Assembly (NCBI RefSeq): GCF_000745215.1
Contig: NZ_JQNK01000008.1
Span: forward strand, 310,001-374,000
DNA: 64,000 nt
DNA from: Methylosinus sp. PW1
Lineage (GTDB): Bacteria; Pseudomonadota; Alphaproteobacteria; Rhizobiales; Beijerinckiaceae
Direction of reading: 5' to 3'
The notes beneath the pieces were generated by a model. That model did not search any database and was not told where the DNA came from. It saw only the letters and a program-made list of their open reading frames with translations. The position numbers and the translations under genes are program-made. How positions within the stretch are numbered: position 1 is the first letter of the stretch; the number at the start of each line of letters is the position of its first letter. Of the stretch, positions 39,362 through 48,477 are shown piece after piece.

Positions 39362-40113
39362 AATCCATCGCAGAGTCGCGCGGCACGTTCCTCAACTTCG
39401 ATCCGCGCAAGATCAAGATCAAACCCGATCTCAATGCGCGCGATCTCAATACCGACGACAACCGCGAGCACATCGAATGGTTGGCTGATAGCATCGCCAT
39501 GGAAGGCGTCAAACAGCCTCTCGTGATCTTCTCGGAAGGCGACGACGTTTTCGTGTCCGATGGCCATTGCCGACTGACCGCGACGATGCTTGCGATCGAG
39601 CGTGGCGCAAACATCAAAACCGTTCCGTGCATTCCCGAGCAGCGCGGAACGAACGATGTCGATCGCATCCTCTCGCAAAACCTCTTCAACAGCGGCAAGC
39701 GACTGACGCCGATCGAGCAGGGCGTGAATTTCCGCAGAGCCATGGCGCTTGACGGCTCTTTGACGGTTGCCGATATCGCGAGGCGGGTCGGAAAGACGGC
39801 GCAATATGTGGCGTTCATCATCGACTTCCAGGCCGCCCCGGCCGAAGTTCACAACATGGTGAAAGACGGCGAGGTCAGCGCTTCGCTGGCGGCGCGCGTG
39901 ATCCGCGAAGACGGCGCGGAGGAGGGCGCGAAGAAGCTCCGCAAGGCGCGCGACGCGGCCAAGGAGGAAGGTAAGGCGCGTGTCACGCCGAAGTCCATCG
40001 AGCCAGAGGATGCGCTGTGGGCGGATCTGCGCACGGTCGTCGGACGGAAGCGCCCCTCTGGCTTGTCGGATGATGCGGTGCGCGCGGCGATCGATGCTCT
40101 GAGGTGGCAGTGA
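39349..40113 (+). CDS. ParB-like nuclease / DNA-binding protein
   Basis: The product has 254 residues from ATG 39349. ParB N-terminal domain: EHIEWLADSIAMEGVKQPLVIFSEGDDVFVSDGHCRLTATMLAIERGANIKTVPCI, with the DGHCR catalytic-type box. Then a ParB-like helix-turn-helix, LSQNLFNSGKRLTPIEQGVNFRRAMALDGSLTVADIARRVGKTAQYV. Free-standing phage ParB-like proteins act in partition, as CTP-dependent clamps or as nucleases. Given the iteron cluster upstream, a role in replication or maintenance is possible. Confidence 0.85.
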   Translation: MADLKSIAESRGTFLNFDPRKIKIKPDLNARDLNTDDNREHIEWLADSIAMEGVKQPLVIFSEGDDVFVSDGHCRLTATMLAIERGANIKTVPCIPEQRGTNDVDRILSQNLFNSGKRLTPIEQGVNFRRAMALDGSLTVADIARRVGKTAQYVAFIIDFQAAPAEVHNMVKDGEVSASLAARVIREDGAEEGAKKLRKARDAAKEEGKARVTPKSIEPEDALWADLRTVVGRKRPSGLSDDAVRAAIDALRWQ

Positions 40114-40316
40114 TGGCGCGAGCACGGAAGATCGCGGCGATCAAAGCCGCCTGGAGGCGCAAGCACTGTCTCAGTTGGCGTGCCGCGCGCTGGCTGATCC
40201 GCTACGGAGTCTGTGATGGGCGGCGGCCTGATCGCACGAAATGGGTGCGGTTCATGAACGATATCGCGCATGAGCGGCAGGCGCGGAAAGTGGCGAAGGA
40301 GAATGGTGATGGATGA
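40113..40316 (+). CDS. small basic protein
   Basis: The product has 67 residues from ATG 40113 (TGATG overlap). Very Arg/Lys-rich (MARARKIAAIKAAWRRKHCLSWRAARWLIRYGVCDGRRPDRTKW), probably nucleic-acid binding. Not recognised. Confidence 0.5.
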   Translation: MARARKIAAIKAAWRRKHCLSWRAARWLIRYGVCDGRRPDRTKWVRFMNDIAHERQARKVAKENGDG

Positions 40317-41406
40317 GACATTGAAGGAGGCGACCGAAGTTGCTGCTCAAGCAATTTACGAAACATGGTCGGACGTTGATGGTTATGTTCCGTGGGTCGC
40401 TTACGGTAATAGTCTTCGGCAGGACGACGCGCGGCGAGTTGCATCAAAGATCGTCGTCCCTCTTATCGCTGAGCGAGACGCGACAATTTCGCGCCTTGTG
40501 GCCGAACGAGATCATTTTGGAGCGCGTAATCGCGAGCTTAACACGTCAATTTTCGCAGCCAGCGATGAGGTCAAGCGTCTTCGCGACGGCCTGTCTGCGC
40601 TCGCTAACTGCCAAGGTGGCGTGACGCGATCCGCCATCCGTGAGGCTTGCGTTGAAATACTAAATGGCGGCACGACAAATATGGAGGACCAATCTCCGTT
40701 CGTAGAAGCCATTGGGTGCCTGACGAAAGAACTCAATCACGCGAATAAGCGTAGCATCGAACTAGGTGAAAAAATTGTTGCCTTAATGGCAGATCGCGAC
40801 AAAGCGCGTGACAAGCTCAATCGTCTGGAAGATGACTACGAGTCGATGCGCGCTGGCCGCATCGAGGATAGAGATCGACAGAGATCGAACTATCGCGCGG
40901 CTATGGCCACGCCGCAGTTCGATGCGCGAAAGGAAGTTCCGCTCGCGATAGACTACACGAACTGGCGAGGCGAGCGCCGCGAGCGCGGTATCATTCCACT
41001 TCGCCCTTTCTTTGGCTCGAACGAGTATCACAAAGAGCCGCAATGGCTGCTCGAAGCCATCGACACCGATGACTGGAAGACGAAGACGTTCGCATTCGCC
41101 GGGATGCTTCGTGGGCATGACGTGAGATACGCATTGCACGCAGAGCTTGCGGATGTGCGCGAGCGCTTTCGTAAGCTTCAATCATCAGCGCAAGAGCATG
41201 GCGTGAGAGACGGAAATGAGATCACATCGCTCCGCAACGAACTCCGCACAGCGCGCGAGATCATCGAAGGCCAGGAGGAGATGATCGCCGGATACGTCGT
41301 CAGGATCGGCGAGCTTGAGAAAACGCGCGAGACGATAGCGGATGAGCTGGAGTCGGACGGTGAGTATGTCGCCGCCGATCTTGTGCGCAACCCAGATTGT
41401 GAATAG
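40309..41406 (+). CDS. coiled-coil protein with WYL-like insert
   Basis: The product has 365 residues from ATG 40309. Residues about 50-190 and 290-350 are coiled coil (ERDATISRLVAERDHFGARNRELN; ITSLRNELRTAREIIEGQEEMI). Between them, residues about 215-262, VPLAIDYTNWRGERRERGIIPLRPFFGSNEYHKEPQWLLEAID, match the conserved core of phage WYL-like proteins. WYL domains sense ligands or nucleic acid in phage and defence regulators. The sandwich arrangement is unusual; function unknown. Confidence 0.6.
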   Translation: MDETLKEATEVAAQAIYETWSDVDGYVPWVAYGNSLRQDDARRVASKIVVPLIAERDATISRLVAERDHFGARNRELNTSIFAASDEVKRLRDGLSALANCQGGVTRSAIREACVEILNGGTTNMEDQSPFVEAIGCLTKELNHANKRSIELGEKIVALMADRDKARDKLNRLEDDYESMRAGRIEDRDRQRSNYRAAMATPQFDARKEVPLAIDYTNWRGERRERGIIPLRPFFGSNEYHKEPQWLLEAIDTDDWKTKTFAFAGMLRGHDVRYALHAELADVRERFRKLQSSAQEHGVRDGNEITSLRNELRTAREIIEGQEEMIAGYVVRIGELEKTRETIADELESDGEYVAADLVRNPDCE

Positions 41407-41415
41407 GTGTAGACA

Positions 41416-41631
41416 ATGGACACAATGTCAGACGACCAGTTTGTTCGTTATTGCGAATCGATGACAGAAACGCCACGCTGCGGAGCTACGCCAAGGCAGA
41501 TGGAGCGTTTATGTCGATTGTCCGGTCACGTCGATTGGGCTAACGAATGGAAGGATGCGCCAAATGGGGTTTACGACGGTTACAAAAATGCCATCGTGGC
41601 CATGATTGACACGTATCGCTCTAAAGCTTGA
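41416..41631 (+). CDS. small hypothetical protein
   Basis: The product has 71 residues, from ATG 41416. MSDDQFVRYCESMTETPRCGATPRQMERLCRLSGHVDWANEWKDAPNG. Contains two Cys and a helical C-terminus. Not recognised. Confidence 0.5.
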   Translation: MDTMSDDQFVRYCESMTETPRCGATPRQMERLCRLSGHVDWANEWKDAPNGVYDGYKNAIVAMIDTYRSKA

Positions 41632-41684
41632 CGAAATGAGATAAATGAACGATGGTTGTCTCCTAACGACAATGGGCGACAACC

Positions 41685-41813
41685 ATGAAAACCGTTTTTG
41701 AGACAATAGAATACGCGATTCTTGCCATATATGAAATCGTCAGCATGTCGATCGTGCCGCTGGCCGTTCTGTTCGTGCTCGGGTCAATGATGTCCTTGGT
41801 GACCAAGCCCTAA
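41685..41813 (+). CDS. very small single-pass membrane protein
   Basis: The product has 42 residues: MKTVFETIEYAILAIYEIVSMSIVPLAVLFVLGSMMSLVTKP. It has one strongly hydrophobic segment. It is the last rightward gene and ends at 41813, touching the convergent primase stop. Coding status rests on the membrane profile and on the terminator directly after it. Confidence 0.4.
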   Translation: MKTVFETIEYAILAIYEIVSMSIVPLAVLFVLGSMMSLVTKP

Positions 41814-44227
41814 TCCATACCGCCGCCAAGGCGGTATTTTTTTACCGCATGTCCGCCCTTTCCGCTCTTGACGACTTCCTCGACGATGAACCCGCCGTCG
41901 AGTAGCGTCTTTATCACGTCCTGCAAGTCGCGAGATTTCAGACGGCTCTTGAGCGCCTGAGAGATATCGCGATAGCTCGCGAAGCCGCCCTTATTCGTGA
42001 TGATTCTGAGCACATTGTTGGCGCTCTTTTGATGATCCGTCTCGCTGATATAGAGGCCAGCTCCGCGTAGCATCGTTTGCGCCGAGAACTCCGCAACCTC
42101 TATGCCCCACTTCACATCCTGCGCCGTCACCTTCGGATCGCCGACGCCGAGGCGGGCCAGCGCCTGGATCGTCGCGAGCCGGATCGCGTTCTGAGCGGCG
42201 CGCGCGTAGTAGGGCATTCGCTCTGACGCCCCAGGTTGGCCGTGACGCTCGATAACCTCCTCCTCGTATTCGAGCCAGATGCGCTCGACGGCCTCGCTCT
42301 CCCAATCGACGATTACCGGCTTCCAGGTCGAGGCCCGCGCTTCAGGCGATAGGCACTGTGCCGACGTTCCGCTCTCGACGCCATCGCCGCCGGCATGGAG
42401 CGCCAGGAGCCCGGCGATGATGCTCGACGGGACGATGCTCGGATCGGCTAGCTCCGGCTTCTTCGGCGGCGGGCGATCGTCCATTTCTAGCATGAGAAAA
42501 CGGTTCAGGAAGCCGTTTAGAATATCGGCCCCTTCGAACGCCGCCCAGAATTCATCTGGGTTGCTCGCGCCGAGGATCGTCAGCGACGCGGCGTAGATAT
42601 GTGACGCCTTCCGGGAGGCATAGGCTGCCGTCGTCGTGCTGTTGAAATTGAGGCCCCACAGCTCGCGCAGCTCTTTCGAAATGCCGCGCTCGAATGACGA
42701 CGCCCGCTTGGCGTGAACACGCGCCATGAACGCTCCGAACTCATCCTGCGCGCACAGGCTGACGGGCGTGTCGAGCACATGCGCCTGGATCGCCGTCTGC
42801 GACATGAACTCCTTCGGTCCGATAAGCGCGCTCAGTCCGATCGCCTCCAGCATCCGCCCAGGCGAGCGCACGAGGTGCTCTTTGTCGGCCCCGGTCGGCG
42901 CGAGGAGCGCCAGATAGAAATTCGTTCCTGATCGCGTCGGCCCCGCCCAATATCGCCCGCAGATGGCTCCGACCGTGGCGATAGCCGGCCCGAGCGCGAG
43001 CGCCCTATTTGGTCGGCGAGAGGTCGCGCATATCCAATCGACGATCTCGCCTATGAGCCCAGGCGGGCGCGTCAGGCGTTCGTCCATGCGCGCCGCTGCG
43101 CTCATCGCTGGCCGTTCGAAAACCTCTCCGGTCTCCGGGTCATGGAGCGTCCCATCCTCGTCCTCGACGAGCGTTCGCCCGAGCTGCGCCGCAAGCTCTG
43201 CGATGGCCGCATCCTCGTCGCGCCAGCCGAGTGCTTCCGCCGTCACGCCGAGCTTGTCGCACAGCCATTTGGCGGCGGCGGTAGCGTCTTCGGCCCCGCC
43301 CCATTCCATCGCCATGTCGATGGCTGTGCGCTTTCCTTGTTGCGGATCACCCATGTCGGCGACGCCGAAATCGACAATCCCGGTCGGCGCGAGCGCGATG
43401 TCTTCCTGGAGTTGGCGGCCGAGCGACTTCGATGTGACGCGGAACGCGCCCGTGCTCGGCTGGAATTTGGCGCTCGGGAAGATCGCCGTCACCCAAAGAT
43501 CGAGATTGGCGAGCGCGCGCTCGTTTACTGCTCGGAAGAAGCTCTTGCCGTCGCTTTGAGGCTGATTCTCTCTGCGGTGGTCACCGCCTCTCGGCCTTAC
43601 GATTTGCTGATGTTTTGGCTGATTTCCTTGCTCGGAAGTCACCGCCTTCGGAGTGTGCGCCGCGACGCGCGCGAGCAGCTGCTCGATCGTCTGCGGAGCA
43701 GGGCGGATGTCCTCTGGCGTCTCGTCGATGTGGTTGCCGGTGATCGTCAGGTAGCGCAGCGAGCCGTAAATCTCGACGTGGGCGGCGTCGCATTTCGTCG
43801 CGCTCGTGACCTTCCCTCTGGCCAGGAGGCGGACGCCTGTGCCGCTCGGGCTGACCTCGGCGTAGGTCTCCGCCAGCTCGATGATCTCGGCCGCCCACGG
43901 CTCCAGCTCGCCGGTCTCTGCGTTCCTGCAGGCGTCGAGATCGATGCCGGTGAGTCCGTCGCCATCCGTCAGGACGAAGCCGACGCCCGCGAGGCGCGAG
44001 AAGCGCGTGCGCCAACACGCCTTCTCATAGGCCGCCCATGTCTTCGGATCGCTGTGCGAGCCTGCGCCGCCAGTGTTCGGATCGACGGGCGGCTTCGTCG
44101 GCTTCGTCGTGCCTGGACGCAGGAAATATTTCCAGCTCACCCAATGTGGGATTGCGCGCAGCTCGTCGAGCGCGGAAGTCGGCGGCGCGTATTGGAGCGG
44201 GTCGAAAACGTCATCATCGTCGAGCAT
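41810..44227 (-). CDS. primase-polymerase / DUF3987 helicase-like replication protein
   Basis: The product has 805 residues. The N-terminus is a phage PrimPol-type domain: WVSWKYF...KPPVDPNTGG (about 28-55), GVGFVLTDGDGLTGIDLDAC (about 83-102, metal-binding DLD), SPSGTGVRLLARG (about 125-137). The second half is DUF3987-like: LALLAPTGADKEHLV, CAQDEFGAFMARVHAKR, FERGISKELRELWG, LGASNPDEFW. The P-loop is degenerate (APTGADKE lacks the second Gly before Lys). Last gene of the leftward replication operon; the likely initiator or primer-making enzyme of the phage. Confidence 0.82.
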   Translation of the reverse strand: MLDDDDVFDPLQYAPPTSALDELRAIPHWVSWKYFLRPGTTKPTKPPVDPNTGGAGSHSDPKTWAAYEKACWRTRFSRLAGVGFVLTDGDGLTGIDLDACRNAETGELEPWAAEIIELAETYAEVSPSGTGVRLLARGKVTSATKCDAAHVEIYGSLRYLTITGNHIDETPEDIRPAPQTIEQLLARVAAHTPKAVTSEQGNQPKHQQIVRPRGGDHRRENQPQSDGKSFFRAVNERALANLDLWVTAIFPSAKFQPSTGAFRVTSKSLGRQLQEDIALAPTGIVDFGVADMGDPQQGKRTAIDMAMEWGGAEDATAAAKWLCDKLGVTAEALGWRDEDAAIAELAAQLGRTLVEDEDGTLHDPETGEVFERPAMSAAARMDERLTRPPGLIGEIVDWICATSRRPNRALALGPAIATVGAICGRYWAGPTRSGTNFYLALLAPTGADKEHLVRSPGRMLEAIGLSALIGPKEFMSQTAIQAHVLDTPVSLCAQDEFGAFMARVHAKRASSFERGISKELRELWGLNFNSTTTAAYASRKASHIYAASLTILGASNPDEFWAAFEGADILNGFLNRFLMLEMDDRPPPKKPELADPSIVPSSIIAGLLALHAGGDGVESGTSAQCLSPEARASTWKPVIVDWESEAVERIWLEYEEEVIERHGQPGASERMPYYARAAQNAIRLATIQALARLGVGDPKVTAQDVKWGIEVAEFSAQTMLRGAGLYISETDHQKSANNVLRIITNKGGFASYRDISQALKSRLKSRDLQDVIKTLLDGGFIVEEVVKSGKGGHAVKKYRLGGGMD
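41818..41843 (+). terminator. intrinsic terminator facing the primase gene
   Basis: TACCGCC-GCCAA-GGCGGTA followed by seven T. It stops rightward early transcription inside the final codons of the convergent primase gene. Confidence 0.88.
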
Positions 44228-44235
44228 TTCGCGAC

Positions 44236-44634
44236 CTAGAACGGAGGATCGAACGAGGCCACCTTTTTACACAAATCCTTGCCGAAGGCGTCAACGATTG
44301 TTTTGCAGAATTTCAACCATTCGTGTTGTTCGAGCTGCGCGAGATCGGTCTTGCCGATCGTGTCGAGATACTGCCCGGCTGCGTAGCCGGCCTCCTCGAT
44401 CGCCTGAGTCTCGAACGTGTCAAATTCCTTGCGCGGCATTTTGAGCGCCTTGTTAGCGAGTTCGATATGATCGTCGCAGGCCCAGGCGATGCGAGGGTTT
44501 CGACGATCGTGCAGATAGACGCCAATTCCATCGCTACGCCGCCTGCATATGCAACAAACTTGCGAGTGCGACGGGCTCAGTGATTTGTAGCCGATGAAAG
44601 GAGGCATGGCGTCGAACTCAGAATGGGATGTCAT
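44236..44634 (-). CDS. Cys-rich DUF6511-like phage protein
   Basis: The product has 132 residues from ATG 44634; ATG 44607 (MPPFIGYKSL) is an alternative with less overlap. VCCICRRRSDGIGVYLHDRRNPRIAWACDDHIEL looks like a metal-binding ribbon, followed by helices FDTFETQAIEEAGYAAGQYLDTIGKTDLAQLEQHEWLKFCKTIVDAFG. I associate this layout with the DUF6511 family beside phage helicases, without being able to confirm it. Confidence 0.6.
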   Translation of the reverse strand: MTSHSEFDAMPPFIGYKSLSPSHSQVCCICRRRSDGIGVYLHDRRNPRIAWACDDHIELANKALKMPRKEFDTFETQAIEEAGYAAGQYLDTIGKTDLAQLEQHEWLKFCKTIVDAFGKDLCKKVASFDPPF

Positions 44635-46366
44635 CATCGAGCACCATGCTTTTTGATGTGAATTGATAGGCGTTCTGCCTGACGACATTCTGCCCAGGCG
44701 TCGTCTTAACCAAAACGACTTCCTGGTAGCGTCCGGTTTGGCGGACGATGATCGACGATATGCGCGAAAGCTCGTCAGGCGCGCGCGCTACCGCATCATC
44801 GACCGTAGTTGGAACTGGCATTTGCCCACCGAGCTTGCGCCACCACATCCGCGCCATGTCCTTTGGCTTGCCGTCGTGCTCGAAGCAAATCCATTGGCTG
44901 TAGTCGCGTATCTCATTGTGATATGTCACGCGCATCGTTGAGACCGATCCCATCTTCTCGTGCTTGGAGAAGGTGACGGACTCGACTTCGACCTCGGCCG
45001 GCTTCGCCGCTTCCGTCGTCAGGATCGGCACATTCTCGGCCGCGCGCGCCTCGTGGCGCGGCGGCGGCGCTGGCCATTCGAAGCCGCAAAGGCAGATGCG
45101 CGTCCCCGGCTCGACGAGGGCGCGACACTGCGGGCATTGCTTCGCCTTCACCGTGTCGTCTTCTTCGGTCGCAGCCTTGCTCTTCGACGATCCGCCACCG
45201 GCGCGCTGCGGGGAGATCGCATCCACTGGCCCGTGGCGCATGACGTTTCCGGCGAAGTCGAGAATGAGAGCATTTGGCTTCGGGCCAGATGCGATTGCCG
45301 CTACGCGGCCAGCGACTGTCGATAGATCGTATCCAGTCGCGTAGACTGGCCTAAATGCCCTGCCAACGATCTGGACGTATTTGCTTGTAGATAATGTGTC
45401 CATTAGCAACGACACCATGTCAACATGTGGGAAGTTCACACCAGTTGACAATACGTTGACTGACGCTAACGATTTTGTTCTTTTCGCCTTGAACTTATTG
45501 AATATAGATAGCCTGCATCCTTTTGGTGTGTCGCCAAACACTGCGTCGCACGATATTCCATGCCTAACTACCTCTTTAACAATATCTTCTGCGTGCTGTT
45601 TACCTGAACAAAACAATAGCCATCCGTTTCTTTCACTTCCATATTCTATAATTTCAGCAATAGCAGACTCGATGACGCCAGGGATGCGCGCCCGCTCTTC
45701 AATTTCTGATTGGATAAATTCCCCACCGCGACGATGGACGCCGCTCGTGTCGATACGCGATAGCGTCGCCTTGGATATCAGAGGCGATAGGTATCCTTGA
45801 TTTATAAGGTCTATAACGAATGCTTCGTAAACAATCTTCTCGAAAATCGAGTCTTCTCTGCCGTAAAGAAGACCGCTATCAAGTCTGTATGGCGTAGCGG
45901 TAAAGCCAGCAATTCTCATATCTGGCACCGAATCAAGGCAGTCAGATATAAACTTTCCATACATCGTGTCTGAGCTTTTTGGGATAAGATGCGCTTCATC
46001 TATTATCAAAATATCAAAATCGCCTAGCCTAATCTTTTTATTATATACACTTTGGATGCCCATAAATAGTATCTTAGATCGTAGGTCTCTACGGTTTAGA
46101 CCTGCCGAATAGATACCGATAGGCGCTTGGTTCCATACAGAAAGAAGCTCTGACGCATTCTGTGTCACAAGCTCCTGTATATGAGTTACGATACCAATTC
46201 TCATATCAGGATATGACGCGAGAAGCTCCTGGCAAAGCTTGGCGATAATCAGCGATTTCCCGCCGCCGGTCGGAATGACGATCAAGCCATTCCCGCCACC
46301 GCCTCCCCAATAGGAGTAGAGCGCGTCGATCGCCTCACGCTGATATGGTCTGAGTTCAAGAGCCAT
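44618..46366 (-). CDS. SF2 DNA helicase with zinc ribbon
   Basis: The product has 582 residues from ATG 46366 (TGATG overlap). Motifs: LRPYQREAI, IPTGGGKS (Walker A), IIDEAH, AGFTATPYR, motif IV-V region LLFCSGKQHAEDIV...NVLSTGVNFP, motif VI QIVGRAFRP. A CPQCRALVEPGTRICLCGFEW zinc ribbon follows at about 424-444, then a domain ending in DDDIPF. The DDDIPF tail resembles the acidic tip of SSB proteins and may be a protein-docking tail (inference). Bases about 45400-46250 are richer in A/T than the flanks. Confidence 0.88.
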   Translation of the reverse strand: MALELRPYQREAIDALYSYWGGGGGNGLIVIPTGGGKSLIIAKLCQELLASYPDMRIGIVTHIQELVTQNASELLSVWNQAPIGIYSAGLNRRDLRSKILFMGIQSVYNKKIRLGDFDILIIDEAHLIPKSSDTMYGKFISDCLDSVPDMRIAGFTATPYRLDSGLLYGREDSIFEKIVYEAFVIDLINQGYLSPLISKATLSRIDTSGVHRRGGEFIQSEIEERARIPGVIESAIAEIIEYGSERNGWLLFCSGKQHAEDIVKEVVRHGISCDAVFGDTPKGCRLSIFNKFKAKRTKSLASVNVLSTGVNFPHVDMVSLLMDTLSTSKYVQIVGRAFRPVYATGYDLSTVAGRVAAIASGPKPNALILDFAGNVMRHGPVDAISPQRAGGGSSKSKAATEEDDTVKAKQCPQCRALVEPGTRICLCGFEWPAPPPRHEARAAENVPILTTEAAKPAEVEVESVTFSKHEKMGSVSTMRVTYHNEIRDYSQWICFEHDGKPKDMARMWWRKLGGQMPVPTTVDDAVARAPDELSRISSIIVRQTGRYQEVVLVKTTPGQNVVRQNAYQFTSKSMVLDDDIPF

Positions 46367-46668
46367 CACGCGCCTCTCAACTGCCGCGAAAGCTCCGCGC
46401 GGTCGATCTCTCCGGCCGCAAAGCGACGACAAATCGCCATCGTGTCGATGCGCGGCTTCTGATCTGGCTCTTTCGTGCGAGCGAACTTCGCGTTCATCCG
46501 CGCGCGATCTGAAGCAGCTTTCTTTTTACGGTCATCATCCGTCATGAGCGCCTTTCGCACAGTCCAGATTGGTAGCGATAGTTTGGTAGCTATCTTGTTG
46601 ACGCTGCTTCCCTGGTCGCGGAGGCGATAAATTTCAGGTTCGAGTTGTCCAGCTTCCCGTCTACCCAT
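46366..46668 (-). CDS. small helix-turn-helix protein
   Basis: The product has 100 residues. LEPEIYRLRDQGSSVNKIATKLSLPIWTVRKALMTDD is a resolvase-type helix-turn-helix. A basic, Lys/Arg-rich stretch and a short helix (AICRRFAAGEIDRAELSRQLRGA) follow. Its first 79 bases overlap the end of the exonuclease gene in another frame, unusually long for this tightly packed operon. Confidence 0.62.
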   Translation of the reverse strand: MGRREAGQLEPEIYRLRDQGSSVNKIATKLSLPIWTVRKALMTDDDRKKKAASDRARMNAKFARTKEPDQKPRIDTMAICRRFAAGEIDRAELSRQLRGA

Positions 46669-47621
46669 TTCGTTCCGTCCTTCAGCGCATAGGTGACTGT
46701 TCCAGCAACCTCGTCAGCATCGATTTGCTCGCCTGGAACAATGTCTGGTATCCACAAATGGTTCGCGCAGCCTTTTTCCTGAGCTTCGCGCGAAAGATCG
46801 TGACCATGCTTCTCGCAAATCCATCGCGCATCGCCGTCCATTGCCGGCGTCGAATAGATGCATGTCCGACAATTGAAGCGCGGCCATAGATCGCGATGGC
46901 AGTGGTCGAGAGCGTGGCACTGGCGACAGGCCCAGGCCATCTTCGCTTCAGGGTCGGCGTGAAGCTTCGGCGGCGGACGATCGGCAGTGATGATCGAGCG
47001 TGCCTTGGCAGTCAGCCGCGCGGCGAAAACAGGATCATATTCGCAGCGCTCGCCATAGAGCGCATCGACACGATATTCGTCGAGCGCATCATCGTTTTTT
47101 CCATAAGCGATGTAGAAGGCGCGCGACAGCTCCATGTAGTGCATGTATGTCTGCATTTGCGCATAGTGCTGCGGCTTCGATTTGCGGACGCCTTCGTCGC
47201 GAAGTTTTCTGAATGATTTCGTGCTGTGTGTCTTTGCCTCGACGACATGCGGTGTCTTTGGTGCCTCTTTGAAGCCGAGGCCAATCCCATCGAGATGGCC
47301 TCTGAAGTGGCCGCCAATGTCGGAAATGCCGATCTGCTTCTTCGGATCATCAGGATCGCGGTCCCACACCTGGACGCCAATCCGACGAAGATCGTCAATC
47401 ATGCGCTCTTCTTCGCGATGCCCGGTCTGGAAGAGGCGCAACAGCTCGCCATTGAACTTCTCTGGCTCGACGATCCATCGGAATGTGTAATAGAGCTTTC
47501 GCCAGCACTCGTCGCCGATGATCGACGCCCCGAGATATTCGCGTTCGACCTCATCGTTCGCCTGCTCGTAGGCGTCGTAGATCGCGCGGATCGTCGGTAG
47601 CGGCTCGTCGATAATCAGCAT
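46590..47621 (-). CDS. PD-(D/E)XK exonuclease, RecB/Cas4-like
   Basis: The product has 343 residues. Nuclease motifs: GHFRGHLDGIGLG (metal Asp, about 108-117), HVVEAKTHS (E-x-K, about 126-134), KPQHYAQMQTYMHYM (Q-x-x-x-Y helix). C-terminal Cys/His cluster CRQCHALDHCHRDLWPRFNCRTC...WICEKHGHDL, as in phage exonucleases of the RecB family, possibly holding a metal cluster. Probably works with the SSB-like and Sak4-like proteins upstream in end-resection and annealing. Confidence 0.85.
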   Translation of the reverse strand: MLIIDEPLPTIRAIYDAYEQANDEVEREYLGASIIGDECWRKLYYTFRWIVEPEKFNGELLRLFQTGHREEERMIDDLRRIGVQVWDRDPDDPKKQIGISDIGGHFRGHLDGIGLGFKEAPKTPHVVEAKTHSTKSFRKLRDEGVRKSKPQHYAQMQTYMHYMELSRAFYIAYGKNDDALDEYRVDALYGERCEYDPVFAARLTAKARSIITADRPPPKLHADPEAKMAWACRQCHALDHCHRDLWPRFNCRTCIYSTPAMDGDARWICEKHGHDLSREAQEKGCANHLWIPDIVPGEQIDADEVAGTVTYALKDGTKWVDGKLDNSNLKFIASATREAASTR

Positions 47622-47920
47622 TCCGCATCCTCGTGCGAGAGCTTGTCGAAGCGCTCGATCGCGCCTTTCTTGAGAACGAATGTTTGTGCCGAAGCCGATC
47701 CGAACAGGCCGTCGCTTGTCGGCTCGATGTATCCACTTACGATTGCCAGCGTCGCCGCTCCAGGCGGTATTTCGACGCCGCTATCTCGCATGTGATATTC
47801 AATGCGTGTTTCGCCTTGCCGAGTGTTGCGAAACTGCTTCACGAGCGCGTCGCCGCCGCGCAAGAGTTCGATCACTCTCGCGAGTCGAACGGCTATGTGC
47901 TTGCGGCGACGCTTTGGCAC
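47615..47920 (-). CDS. hypothetical protein of the recombination operon
   Basis: The product has 101 residues. Basic start (MPKRRRKHIAVRLARVIELLRGG), then beta-like GVEIPPGAATLAIVSGYIEPTSDGLFGSASAQTFVLKK. Overlaps the exonuclease start by 7 bases. Not recognised. Confidence 0.55.
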   Translation of the reverse strand: MPKRRRKHIAVRLARVIELLRGGDALVKQFRNTRQGETRIEYHMRDSGVEIPPGAATLAIVSGYIEPTSDGLFGSASAQTFVLKKGAIERFDKLSHEDAEC

Positions 47921-47921
47921 G

Positions 47922-48461
47922 TCATGCGACCGTCGCCGGATCGGCGCGTTTCAGCCAGCCGGAGCGCGTGTCGTTCAAGCGCTCGTCGAGCTGCTCCTCA
48001 GTCTCCGGCCACAAGTGCATATCATGGACGAGGCGCACGTAAGCAGCCCGGAACCAGTCGCGAATTTCAACCGCCGGATGCTTGTAGCCGACGATCTCGA
48101 ATGAGTGCAGCAAATGGAGCTGGAAGTGGTGCGGAATAGCGTCCAGCTCGCGAAGGTAGTCCGATAGAATTCGGTTCATCTCACGAGCCCAGTCGTCACC
48201 ACGTTCGAGCGCGTCGTAACTCGGTCCCATGAAGGAGCCGCCGCGATGATCATGCGGGTTAGCCAAAACTTCTCCGTCCAGAGAGGAGACGAGAACGCAG
48301 CGCCGATACCAGCGCAGCAGCATTTTGACGCCGCCGTATTTCGGCAATCCATCCGGCCCGCGCACGGCGGTAGCGAGAACGGTTTGCTGCATGAATGAAA
48401 GCTCAAACGTCCATGGTTGCCAGACTGATGTCGGCGGAAGTCCATTGCGGATCATAGTCAT
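47922..48461 (-). CDS. hypothetical protein of the recombination operon
   Basis: The product has 179 residues. Rich in Trp, His and Tyr (SVWQPWTFELSFMQQTVLATAVRGPDGLPKYGGVKMLLRWYRRCVLVS; HHFQLHLLHSFEIVGYKHPAVEIRDWFRAAYVRLVHDMHLWP). Similar Trp/His-rich proteins occur near phage SSB-exonuclease genes, from memory. Function unknown. Confidence 0.6.
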   Translation of the reverse strand: MTMIRNGLPPTSVWQPWTFELSFMQQTVLATAVRGPDGLPKYGGVKMLLRWYRRCVLVSSLDGEVLANPHDHRGGSFMGPSYDALERGDDWAREMNRILSDYLRELDAIPHHFQLHLLHSFEIVGYKHPAVEIRDWFRAAYVRLVHDMHLWPETEEQLDERLNDTRSGWLKRADPATVA

Positions 48462-48477
48462 CTCTCCTTGTGTCGCC

